Positions 8,068-15,245 of a stretch of 64,000 nt of DNA are shown here, piece by piece. A program made the position numbers and the translations under genes. The stretch lies in the NCBI GenBank assembly GCA_943370175.1, contig CALRPU020000020.1, positions 40,591 to 104,590 of the forward strand, read 5' to 3'. The stretch comes from Ideonella_A intermedia_A (GTDB taxonomy: Bacteria > Pseudomonadota > Gammaproteobacteria > Burkholderiales > Burkholderiaceae_C). Each line of letters begins with the position of its first letter. The first letter of the stretch is position 1. The notes under the pieces are model-generated. The model did no database searches. It was not told the DNA's origin and saw only the letters and a program-made list of their open reading frames with translations.

Positions 8068-9309
8068 ATGAAACGCTACCTGGTTGGCGGTGCGGTGCGC
8101 GACGCCCTGCTGGGCCTGCCGGTCAGCGACCGCGACTGGGTGGTGGTGGGCGCCACACCGACGCAGTTGGTCGATGCCGGTTACTTGCCGGTGGGCAAGG
8201 ACTTTCCGGTCTTCCTGGACCCGCACACCCACGACGAAGTCGCCCTGGCGCGCACCGAACGCAAGACCGCGCCCGGCTACCACGGCTTCGCCTTTCACGC
8301 CGCGCCCGACGTCACGCTGGAAGACGACCTGCGCCGCCGCGACCTGACCATCAACGCCATCGCCCAGGCCGAAGACGGCACTTTGATCGACCCCTGGGGC
8401 GGCCAGCGCGACCTGCATGCCAGGGTGCTGCGCCACGTGTCCGACGCCTTCGCGGAGGACCCGGTTCGCATCCTTCGGCTGGCCCGCTTCGCCGCGCGCT
8501 TCCATGACTTCACGGTCGCCCCCGAGACCCTGGCCCTGATGCGGCAGATGGTCGACGCGGGCGAGGTCGACGCGCTGGTGGCCGAGCGGGTGTGGCAGGA
8601 ACTGTCGCGCGGGCTGATGGAAGCGCGCCCGTCGCGCATGGTCGAGCTGCTGCGCGAGGCGGGCGCGCTGCGGCGCCTGCTGCCCGAGGTGGCCGCGCTG
8701 TGGGGCGTGCCCCAGCCCCCCGCGCACCACCCGGAAGTCGACACCGGCGTGCACCTGATGATGGTGCTGGACACCGCCGCGCGGCTTCAGGCCCCGCTGG
8801 CGGTGCGCTACGCCTGCCTGGGCCACGACCTGGGCAAGGGCACGACGCCGGCCGACGTGCTGCCGCGCCACATCGGCCACGAGGTGCGCAGCGAGCGGCT
8901 GGTGCGGGCGGTGAGCGAGCGCCTGAAGGTGCCCCTCGACTGCCGCGAACTGGCCGAACTGGTGGCCCGCGAGCACGGCAACATCCACCGCAGCGGCGAG
9001 TTCGGCCCCGCCGCCCTGCTGCGCCTGCTGGAACGCTGCGACGCCCTGCGCCGCGCCGAGCGTTTCAGCCAGGCCCTGCTGGCCTGTGAGTGCGACGCCC
9101 GCGGCCGGTTGGGCCTGGAAGACCGCCCCTACCCCCAACGCGGACGCCTGGAACGCGTGCGCGCCGTGGCGGCCACCGTGGACACCGCCGCGATCGCCGC
9201 CCGCGCCGCGGCCGACGGCCTGCGTGGGCCGGCCATCGGCGAGAAGATCCACGAGGCCCGCGCCAACGCCATTGCAGGCTTGATCAGCGGGCTCGATCAG
9301 GGGGCCTGA
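8068..9309 (+). CDS. cca: multifunctional CCA tRNA nucleotidyltransferase / phosphohydrolase
   Basis: Adds or repairs the 3'-CCA end of tRNA in the cytosol. The 413-residue length matches the bifunctional HD-type class II enzymes (E. coli 412). The class II nucleotidyltransferase head shows GGAVRD (7-12), the DRDWVVVG acidic motif (21-28) and RRRDLTINAIA (89-99); then DPWGGQRDL and the EDPVRILRLARF neck; then an HD phosphohydrolase domain with HHPEVDTGVHL and GHDLGKG (H253, D254). It follows the GST gene after 72 bases and ends convergently with the methyltransferase gene. Confidence 0.95.
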   Translation: MKRYLVGGAVRDALLGLPVSDRDWVVVGATPTQLVDAGYLPVGKDFPVFLDPHTHDEVALARTERKTAPGYHGFAFHAAPDVTLEDDLRRRDLTINAIAQAEDGTLIDPWGGQRDLHARVLRHVSDAFAEDPVRILRLARFAARFHDFTVAPETLALMRQMVDAGEVDALVAERVWQELSRGLMEARPSRMVELLREAGALRRLLPEVAALWGVPQPPAHHPEVDTGVHLMMVLDTAARLQAPLAVRYACLGHDLGKGTTPADVLPRHIGHEVRSERLVRAVSERLKVPLDCRELAELVAREHGNIHRSGEFGPAALLRLLERCDALRRAERFSQALLACECDARGRLGLEDRPYPQRGRLERVRAVAATVDTAAIAARAAADGLRGPAIGEKIHEARANAIAGLISGLDQGA

Positions 9310-9405
9310 CCGACGCGGGAGTTTGTCCGCTTGATGGACCCCCAACGCACAGAAAGAGTTGAACGACGACGCGCGCGGCAGCCCGGCAAAGCCGCCGGTT
9401 CGGTC

Positions 9406-10113
9406 TCACCCCACGACGGCCTGGTAGGCCTGACGTTCTCTCTTTCGCCAAATGCGGCGCATGAAGGTGGTGATGACGTTTCGCTGGTCGTCCGGAATCA
9501 GCTGCTGGTTGAAAACGCGTTCGTCGCCAAGCTTTTGCCCGTTTTCGTAAGCATCTGTTCTGTCCATCATGCGGACCTGGTGTTGATTGGCGTGCGCCAG
9601 ATCGGCCACAAAAACCGCAACATAGTCGTTCCAGATCCCCCCTAACTTCTTGCCCGTGAAAGATTCGAGAAGCGCTGGGTTCTTGCCGTTGTGCTTTGCC
9701 CAGGTCACCAGCGCCCGCCCGCTGTCGGGATAGAAACGCCAACAGTCGACCGGGTAGCGGTGGAAATCCCCGTTGCTGGGCGCGTTCAAGTAAAGCAATC
9801 CGTTTGGCTTGAGCATGCGAATCACGTCAAGGAACAACAGCCAGAACATTTCTGAATGTTCGAAGCACGAGTTGCTGACGATGATGTCAAACGTCTGGTC
9901 GGGAAATGGAAGGTGGTAGGGGTCGCTGATGATCACATCCACGCCCTTGCCCTCCACAAAGTCGGCTCCCGTATACGCCAGGTGTTTGGGCGCAACGTCG
10001 CGGATCGAACCGTTGACGTCCTGCGAGCCGATTTCAAGAATCTTGCCACCCGCGAAATTGCTCGCGTAGGTTTCAAAGAACAGCTTGGCGTTGTACATCG
10101 CGCTGGGATGCAT
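9406..10113 (-). CDS. class I SAM-dependent methyltransferase, low-GC, probably acquired
   Basis: A 235-residue enzyme of the Methyltransf_11 type: motif I ILEIGSQDVNG (25-35), acidic GADFVEG (49-55), FDIIVSNSCFEHSEMFW (75-91) and LKPNGLLYLN (101-110). The substrate is unknown; similar stand-alone enzymes often modify sugars or surface polysaccharides. The start at 10113 is fixed by AAGGAG at 10119-10124. Two hand-counted 60-base lines inside it are 57% and 50% GC, against 75% in a line of neighbouring cca, and the protein is richer in Asn, Lys, Phe and Ile. This suggests horizontal acquisition of a single gene; no mobile-element remnants were seen beside it. Confidence 0.8.
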   Translation of the reverse strand: MHPSAMYNAKLFFETYASNFAGGKILEIGSQDVNGSIRDVAPKHLAYTGADFVEGKGVDVIISDPYHLPFPDQTFDIIVSNSCFEHSEMFWLLFLDVIRMLKPNGLLYLNAPSNGDFHRYPVDCWRFYPDSGRALVTWAKHNGKNPALLESFTGKKLGGIWNDYVAVFVADLAHANQHQVRMMDRTDAYENGQKLGDERVFNQQLIPDDQRNVITTFMRRIWRKRERQAYQAVVG

Positions 10114-10118
10114 GAACT

Positions 10119-10124
10119 CTCCTT
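10119..10124 (-). promoter_or_regulatory. ribosome binding site deciding the methyltransferase start
   Basis: AAGGAG on the minus strand, five bases before the ATG at 10113, excludes the in-frame start nine codons upstream. Confidence 0.7.
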
Positions 10125-10140
10125 GTAGACAGGGTGGCAC

Positions 10141-10335
10141 TCAGAAGAACTTGGTGATCGCCATCGCCAGCATGCTCAGCACCACCGTGCTGGTCAAGGG
10201 CAGGAAGAACTCGCGCCCGAACAGGCGAAAGCGGAAATCGCCGGGCAGCTTGCCCAGGCCGATCTTTTCCAGCCAGCGGCTCAGGCCATTGAAGATCAAC
10301 AGCGTCAGCAGGATGACGATCAGCCAGCGGATCAC
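10141..10335 (-). CDS. small DUF2905-family membrane protein
   Basis: A 64-residue protein starting with GTG (VIRWLIVILL), with two hydrophobic helices at about 4-18 and 45-62 and a conserved middle, LGKLPGDFRFRLFGREF, typical of DUF2905 inner-membrane proteins of unknown role. The GTG overlaps the stop of the upstream MidA-like gene (GTGA), so translation is probably coupled, and the pair is commonly adjacent in Burkholderiales. There is no enzymatic motif. A regular ATG is absent, which makes the coupling argument important for the start. Confidence 0.8.
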   Translation of the reverse strand: MIRWLIVILLTLLIFNGLSRWLEKIGLGKLPGDFRFRLFGREFFLPLTSTVVLSMLAMAITKFF

Positions 10336-11462
10336 AGGCGGTGGCTCCGGTCGCCATGGGCAAAGCCGAGCGCGTTGACGGTGAAGTCGGGCGGTGCGGC
10401 GCGGGCGAAGCCGATCACCTTGAACAGCTCGCCCATCTCGTGCTCGGTGACCAGCTTCTGCGCGTTCGCGCGCTCGCGCAGGTCGGCGGCGTCCAACAGC
10501 TCGGCGATGCCGCAGTTGAACAGGAAGCGCGCCTGCGAGGTGTAGCCCAGCACATCGAGGCCCGCGTCCTGGCCGGCCAGCGCGATGCCGGTGAAGTCGA
10601 CGTGGGCGGTGATGTCCTTGTCGCCGACGTCGCTCAGCGGGTCGGCGTCGGCGCGGTGGCCGCGGTGGCACATCAGCGTGCCGCCGTGGCGTTGCGGGTG
10701 GTAGTACTCGGCCTCGGGGAAGCCGTAGTCGATGAAGAAGGCCGCGCCGCGCTGCAGCCGCTCGGCCAGTGTGCGCACGAAGGCCTGGGCCTGCGGGTGG
10801 ATCTCGGTGGTGCTGCCAGGCGGCCAGCCGTCCGTCAACGGCGGGCGCAGCGCGGTGGGGCGGTCGGCCCAGGTGAAGCGGCCGCCGTGCCAGGCCACCC
10901 CACGCTCGTGCCAGCCGTGGCCGTCGAAGTGCAGCAGCTGCACCGGCATCGCGTCCAGCACCTCGTTGCCCACCACCACCGCCTGCAGGGCCTCGGGCCA
11001 GGCGTCGGCCCAGCGCACGCGCTCGCCCAGCGGGGCCAGGCGCTCGCGTTGGCGGGCGCGCAGGTGCGCCGACAGCTCGACGATGGTGTAGCGGCGCGGG
11101 CCGGCGCCGAGCGCGTCCAGCGCGGTGATCAGTTGCAGCGCCAGGGCGCCCGACCCCGCGCCAAATTCGACCACCTCGTCCACACCACAGGCCGCCATGG
11201 CCTGCGCCACCTGCCGCGCCAGCGCGCGGCCGAACAGCGGGGACAACTCGGGCGCGGTCACGAAGTCGCTGCCGGATTGCGGCATCAGGCCGAACTTCAG
11301 GCTGTCGCGGGCGTAATAGCCCAGCCCGGGTTCGTAAAGCGCCATTGCCATGAAGCGGTCAAAGGGCAACCAGCCGCCATGCTGCGCGATGGCGTGCGCG
11401 ATGGCCTCGGCCAGCGGGGCGAAAGGGGCCGCCGATACACTGCCGGCTTCGTTGTGCTGCAT
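10332..11462 (-). CDS. MidA/NDUFAF7-like SAM-dependent methyltransferase
   Basis: A 376-residue enzyme of the MidA family; the eukaryotic member NDUFAF7 dimethylates an arginine of complex I subunit NDUFS2. Visible motifs are GGWLPFDRFMAMALYEPGLGYY (family-specific start), DFVTAPELSPLFG, the SAM-binding VEFGAGSGALA (98-108), VVGNEVLDAMPV and AFFIDYGFPEAEYYHPQR. The bacterial target is not established. The start lies 18 bases from the divergent SDR gene; TACAAT six bases before the ATG and no Shine-Dalgarno suggest a leaderless mRNA. It overlaps the downstream DUF2905 gene by four bases. Confidence 0.88.
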   Translation of the reverse strand: MQHNEAGSVSAAPFAPLAEAIAHAIAQHGGWLPFDRFMAMALYEPGLGYYARDSLKFGLMPQSGSDFVTAPELSPLFGRALARQVAQAMAACGVDEVVEFGAGSGALALQLITALDALGAGPRRYTIVELSAHLRARQRERLAPLGERVRWADAWPEALQAVVVGNEVLDAMPVQLLHFDGHGWHERGVAWHGGRFTWADRPTALRPPLTDGWPPGSTTEIHPQAQAFVRTLAERLQRGAAFFIDYGFPEAEYYHPQRHGGTLMCHRGHRADADPLSDVGDKDITAHVDFTGIALAGQDAGLDVLGYTSQARFLFNCGIAELLDAADLRERANAQKLVTEHEMGELFKVIGFARAAPPDFTVNALGFAHGDRSHRL

Positions 11463-11468
11463 CGTCGG

Positions 11469-11474
11469 ATTGTA
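11469..11474 (-). promoter_or_regulatory. -10 element of midA-like gene (leaderless candidate)
   Basis: TACAAT on the minus strand, six bases (CCGACG) before the ATG at 11462, in an 18-base divergent gap. No convincing -35 is seen at 16-18 bases; it would lie in the opposite gene. Confidence 0.4.
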
Positions 11475-11480
11475 GGAAGC

Positions 11481-12278
11481 ATGTCATCTCGCCCCGTGGT
11501 TCTGGTCACCGGCGCCGCGCGCCGCATCGGGCGCGCCATCGCGCTGGAGCTGGCCGCGGCGGGCTACGGCATCGCGCTGCACCACCGCGGGCACGCCCCC
11601 GCGTCCACCGACGAGGCCGAGGCAACGGCCGACGAACTCCGCGCCGCCGGCCGCGCGCACGGCATCGAGGTGCACACCGTGGCCGCCGACCTGGCCGACG
11701 AGGCGGCCTGCCGCGCGCTGGTGCCCGCCGTGGTGGCGCGGTTCAAGCGGCTGGACGCCATCGTCAACAACGCCTCGGCCTTCGAGTACGACAACCTCGC
11801 CAGCTTCGGCCACGCCGCGATGGACCGCCACTGGCGCGCCAACACCGCGCCGGCCGTGCTGCTGACCCAGGCGCTGCACGCGCACCTGCGCGGTTGCACC
11901 GAAGTGGGCTGTGTGGTCAACATCAGCGACCAGAAGCTGTGGAATCCCAACCCGGACTACTTGTCGTACACGCTGTCGAAGGCCGCGCTGGAAAGCGCCA
12001 CCGTGATGCTCGCCCAGGCCTGCGCGCCCACGCTGCGCGTGGTCGGCATCGCCCCGGGGGTGACGCTGCCGTCGGGACCAATGACCGAGCAGGAATTCGG
12101 CGGCGCCCACACGATGACGCCGCTGGGCCGGTCGTCCACGCCCACCGACATCGCGCGCAGCGTGCGCTTTCTGATCGAATCGCCGGCCATCACCGGCACC
12201 ACCTTGCTGGTCGACGGCGGCCAGCACCTGCAGGCGCAAGCGCGCGACGTGATGTTCCTCAACAACCCCGAACGATGA
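11481..12278 (+). CDS. pteridine reductase-like short-chain dehydrogenase (FolM type)
   Basis: A 265-residue SDR with TGAARRIG (10-17), the TGxxxRIG variant typical of pteridine reductase 1 and FolM, NNASAFEY (96-103), an ISDQK segment with the catalytic Ser near 149, and YTLSK (Y163, K167), followed by a C-terminal VDGGQHLQ. FolM-type enzymes reduce dihydromonapterin or dihydrofolate using NADPH. The gene overlaps folB by ATGA, and folB overlaps ttcA the same way, so the three form a tightly coupled operon. The folB linkage supports a pterin role rather than fatty-acid or sugar reduction. Confidence 0.85.
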   Translation: MSSRPVVLVTGAARRIGRAIALELAAAGYGIALHHRGHAPASTDEAEATADELRAAGRAHGIEVHTVAADLADEAACRALVPAVVARFKRLDAIVNNASAFEYDNLASFGHAAMDRHWRANTAPAVLLTQALHAHLRGCTEVGCVVNISDQKLWNPNPDYLSYTLSKAALESATVMLAQACAPTLRVVGIAPGVTLPSGPMTEQEFGGAHTMTPLGRSSTPTDIARSVRFLIESPAITGTTLLVDGGQHLQAQARDVMFLNNPER

Positions 12279-12688
12279 CCGCCCTGCACCTGCCCACCCT
12301 GGCCCAGACCGCGCTGGCCGACTGCCGCCGCCTCTTCTTGCGCAACCATGCGGTGGACATCCGCATCGGCGTGCACGACTTTGAAAAGCAGGGCACGCAG
12401 CGCGTGGTGTTCAATGTCGACCTGTACGTGCCGCTGACGCTGTCCACGCCCACCCAGGACCAGCTCAGCGAGGTGGTGGACTACGATTTCATCCGCACCG
12501 TGATCGCCGAGCGTGTGGCCCGCGGGCACATCGAGCTGCAGGAGACCCTGTGCGATGAGCTGCTGGCCACCATGCTGGCCCACCCGCGCGTGCGGGCCGC
12601 CCGGGTGTCCACCGAGAAGCCCGACGTCTACCCCGACTGCGATGCCGTGGGCTGCGAAGTCTTCGGCCTGAAGGAGCCCCCGCGATGA
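12275..12688 (+). CDS. folB: dihydroneopterin aldolase
   Basis: Converts 7,8-dihydroneopterin to 6-hydroxymethyl-dihydropterin plus glycolaldehyde in folate synthesis. The 137-residue protein has an N-terminal extension of about 25 residues, then DIRIGVHDFEKQGTQ with the conserved Glu, VDYDFIRTVI, LQETLCDEL and VSTEKPDVYPD with the likely catalytic Lys. It starts inside the SDR stop and stops inside the ttcA start (ATGA at both ends), so expression is coupled across all three genes. Confidence 0.93.
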   Translation: MTALHLPTLAQTALADCRRLFLRNHAVDIRIGVHDFEKQGTQRVVFNVDLYVPLTLSTPTQDQLSEVVDYDFIRTVIAERVARGHIELQETLCDELLATMLAHPRVRAARVSTEKPDVYPDCDAVGCEVFGLKEPPR

Positions 12689-13608
12689 GCGCCACCGCCC
12701 GATCACCCGAAGCGCGCGCCGCCCTGGAAGCGAACAAGCTCTCCAAGCGGCTGCACCGCCTGGTCGGGCAAGCCGTGGCCGACTTCAACATGATCGAGGA
12801 CGGCGACAAGGTGATGGTATGCGTGTCCGGCGGCAAGGACAGCTACGCCTTGCTCGACATCCTGAACAGCTTGCGCCAACGCGCGCCCGTGCGCTTCGAG
12901 CTGATCGCGGTCAACCTGGACCAGAAGCAGCCCGGTTTCCCCGCCCAGGTGTTGCCCGACTACCTGCGCAGCGTCGGCGTGCCCTTCCACATCGAGAACC
13001 AGGACACCTATTCGATCGTCAAGCGGCTGGTGCCCGAGGGCAAGACGATGTGCAGCCTGTGCTCGCGGCTGCGCCGCGGCATCCTGTACCGGGTGGCCAG
13101 CGAGCTGGGCGCCACCAAGGTGGCCCTGGGCCACCACCGCGACGACATGGTGCAGACCCTGTTCATGAACATGTTCCAGGGCGGCCGCATGAAGGGCATG
13201 CCGCCCAAGCTGGTCAGCGACGACGGCCGGCACATCGTGATCCGGCCGCTGGCCTACGTGGCGGAAACCGACTTGGAGCGCTGGGCCGAGCACCGCGCCT
13301 TCCCGATCATCCCGTGCACGCTGTGCGGCAGCCAGGACAACCTGCAGCGCGTGCAGATGAAGCAGATGCTGCGCGACTGGGAGCGGCGGTTTCCGGGCCG
13401 CATCGACAACATCTTCAACGCCATGGGGCGCGTCACCCCGTCTCACCTGATGGACCGGAACCTCTACGGCTTCGAGACGCTCCAAGCCACGGGCGTGCCG
13501 AACCCCGGCGGGGACCATGCCTTCGACCCCGATGACGGCGACGACGAAGCTTGCGCGACTGGCGCGGCCTTGCCGTCCGTGGTGCGCCTGGTGCCCGCCG
13601 ACGACTGA
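12685..13608 (+). CDS. ttcA: tRNA 2-thiocytidine(32) synthetase TtcA
   Basis: ATP-dependent iron-sulfur enzyme thiolating C32 of certain tRNAs. The 307-residue protein has the PP-loop SGGKDS at 48-53, a CSLC pair after GKTM and a CTLC pair further on that together supply the Fe-S ligands, and GHHRDDMVQT. The C-terminal 40 residues are acidic and specific to this lineage. The start overlaps the folB stop. The linkage to folB is recurrent in Burkholderiales, although the biochemical reason is unclear. Confidence 0.95.
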   Translation: MSATARSPEARAALEANKLSKRLHRLVGQAVADFNMIEDGDKVMVCVSGGKDSYALLDILNSLRQRAPVRFELIAVNLDQKQPGFPAQVLPDYLRSVGVPFHIENQDTYSIVKRLVPEGKTMCSLCSRLRRGILYRVASELGATKVALGHHRDDMVQTLFMNMFQGGRMKGMPPKLVSDDGRHIVIRPLAYVAETDLERWAEHRAFPIIPCTLCGSQDNLQRVQMKQMLRDWERRFPGRIDNIFNAMGRVTPSHLMDRNLYGFETLQATGVPNPGGDHAFDPDDGDDEACATGAALPSVVRLVPADD

Positions 13609-13654
13609 GCCCGGAGCCCGCGCCCGCCACGACCTGTCACGCCCTGTCCTTTTC

Positions 13655-13660
13655 AAGGAG
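13655..13660 (+). promoter_or_regulatory. ribosome binding site of DUF4136 lipoprotein gene
   Basis: AAGGAG lies directly against an ATG at 13661 but six bases before a second in-frame ATG at 13667, so the second is the likely start. Confidence 0.65.
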
Positions 13661-13666
13661 ATGTCG

Positions 13667-14299
13667 ATGAAGCCGTCGATGATCAAGTCCCTGAGCCTGG
13701 TGATGGCTGCCGCGCTGTTGAGCGGCTGTGCCGCCTTGAACCGCGTGTCGAGCGAGGTGTCGAGCTACGGCGACTGGCCCGCGGACCGGCGCGCCTCCAC
13801 CTACGCCTTCGAGCGCCTGCCATCGCAAAACGAGGCGCCACAGGCCGAGCTGCAGCAGAAGCTGGAAGACGCCGCGCGCCCCGCCTTGGAGGCCGCTGGC
13901 TTCCGCCCGAGCGCCGACGCGGCCAGCGCCGACGTGCTGGTGCAGGTGGGCGCGCGGGTCAGCGTGGACGACCGCTACGCCGGCATCGACGGCTACGGCG
14001 GCGTGCCACCGTTTTTCTACGGCTGGCGCTGGGCCTACCGCGCACCGCCGCGCTACGGATGGAACCTCGGCTACCGCCATGGCGTGTGGCCCTACGAGCC
14101 GACCAACTTCGACCGCGAAGTGATGCTGGTCATCCGCGACCGCCGCAGTGGCCGCAGCGTCTACGAGACCCGCGCGGTGAACACCGGCGGCTCACCGCGC
14201 CTGGGCACGCTGCTGCCCGCCTTGTTTGACGCCGCGATGAAGGACTTCCCGCGCACGGACGGCAAGCCGCGCCGGGTGGAAACCGAGATCAAGGGCTGA
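13667..14299 (+). CDS. DUF4136 family lipoprotein
   Basis: A 210-residue predicted lipoprotein: a lipobox LLSGC puts the acylated Cys at residue 21 after a short hydrophobic signal. The mature part begins NRVSSEVSSYGDWP and contains STYAFERLP and a C-terminal half with EVMLVIRDRRSGRSVYETRA, matching the DUF4136 beta-sandwich. A Tyr/Gly/Trp-rich loop (PPFFYGWRWAYRAPPRYGW) occupies the middle. Function is unknown; the family is thought to sit in the outer membrane or periplasm. The gene follows ttcA by 58 bases and converges on the next lipoprotein gene. Confidence 0.85.
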   Translation: MKPSMIKSLSLVMAAALLSGCAALNRVSSEVSSYGDWPADRRASTYAFERLPSQNEAPQAELQQKLEDAARPALEAAGFRPSADAASADVLVQVGARVSVDDRYAGIDGYGGVPPFFYGWRWAYRAPPRYGWNLGYRHGVWPYEPTNFDREVMLVIRDRRSGRSVYETRAVNTGGSPRLGTLLPALFDAAMKDFPRTDGKPRRVETEIKG

Positions 14300-14342
14300 A
14301 CGAGGCGCCGCGGTGTTGGCCGCGCGCCGGGCACCGCACGCA

Positions 14343-15245
14343 TCAAGGCTGAAGGCCTGGCTCTGCCGCGGGGGTGGCCATCAGTGAACGCAGGTCGCCG
14401 GACCAGCCGTCCATGCGCTCGGCCGCGCGGCGGCGCTGCGCGGCGGTGGTGGCGTTGTGGATGTCGGCCGCGAAAGCACAGTTGTAGTCGAGCAGCCGCT
14501 TTTGATAGTCGCGGTAGGCCTCGCGGGGCGAGCGCTGGGTGCGCTGCGCGAGGCTGCGCAGGCCGGCGCGGACCACCTCGGGCGAAGCGCGTTCGGTGGT
14601 CCAGCGCGTCAGGTTGTCCAGCACGTCCTTCTGGCGCGCCCGGCGCTCGGCCAGCCACAGCTCGGCGTCAAAGGGCGAGGCCTGCACGCCACGGGCCACG
14701 AGGGCACGCTGGCGGGTGTCCAGGCGGCCATAGAAGTATTCGGCGCGCTCCACCGCGCGCTGCACCGAGGCCTTCAGCCGCGCCTCGGGCGAGGGCTGCA
14801 TGAAGTCCTTGGCAAAGTCCTCGTTGCCACGCTCGTAGCGCTGGGCCAGGGTCTTCAGCTGGGCCGGCTTCAAGGTCAACGCGATGTCGGCCATGGCCGG
14901 CACCGCCCGCTCATAGGCCAGGTTCAGGCGCTGCGTGATGTCGTCGGCCCAGCGGCACACCTGGGCGCCGGTGGCGGGCTCCAGCGCCTGGTCGGCCGCG
15001 CGGGCCAGCAGGTCGGCCGCGTCGGCCAACTGCGTCTGACGGTGCCAGCGGAACCAGTCGTCCAGCGCCGCGCGCACCTGGGTGGACTGGGCGGTATCAA
15101 AGTCGAAGTAGCGGTCGGTCCACCAGTAGGCGAGCGTGGGCGCCTGGCTGTAACCCAGGCGCAGCGCGCTGCAGCCGCCCAGCAGCACCGCGGTCACGGT
15201 CAGCAGCAGTCCGATAATCAGCGACCGACATGAGGATGACGACAT
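14343..15245 (-). CDS. DUF6279-type lipoprotein
   Basis: A predicted 300-residue lipoprotein with signal SLIIGLLLTVTAVLLGGC (Cys 25). The mature part opens SALRLGYSQAPTLAYWW, followed by a helical region with DRYFDFDTAQ, the hallmark of a Burkholderiales/gammaproteobacterial lipoprotein family (DUF6279) of unknown function. Its ATG at 15243-15245 shares the bases CATG with the glmU ATG on the other strand, so each gene's 5' signals lie inside the other. In-frame ATGs at 15266 and 15290 are alternative starts but would add charged residues before the signal peptide. No strong Shine-Dalgarno was found. Confidence 0.8.
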   Translation of the reverse strand: MSSSSCRSLIIGLLLTVTAVLLGGCSALRLGYSQAPTLAYWWTDRYFDFDTAQSTQVRAALDDWFRWHRQTQLADAADLLARAADQALEPATGAQVCRWADDITQRLNLAYERAVPAMADIALTLKPAQLKTLAQRYERGNEDFAKDFMQPSPEARLKASVQRAVERAEYFYGRLDTRQRALVARGVQASPFDAELWLAERRARQKDVLDNLTRWTTERASPEVVRAGLRSLAQRTQRSPREAYRDYQKRLLDYNCAFAADIHNATTAAQRRRAAERMDGWSGDLRSLMATPAAEPGLQP

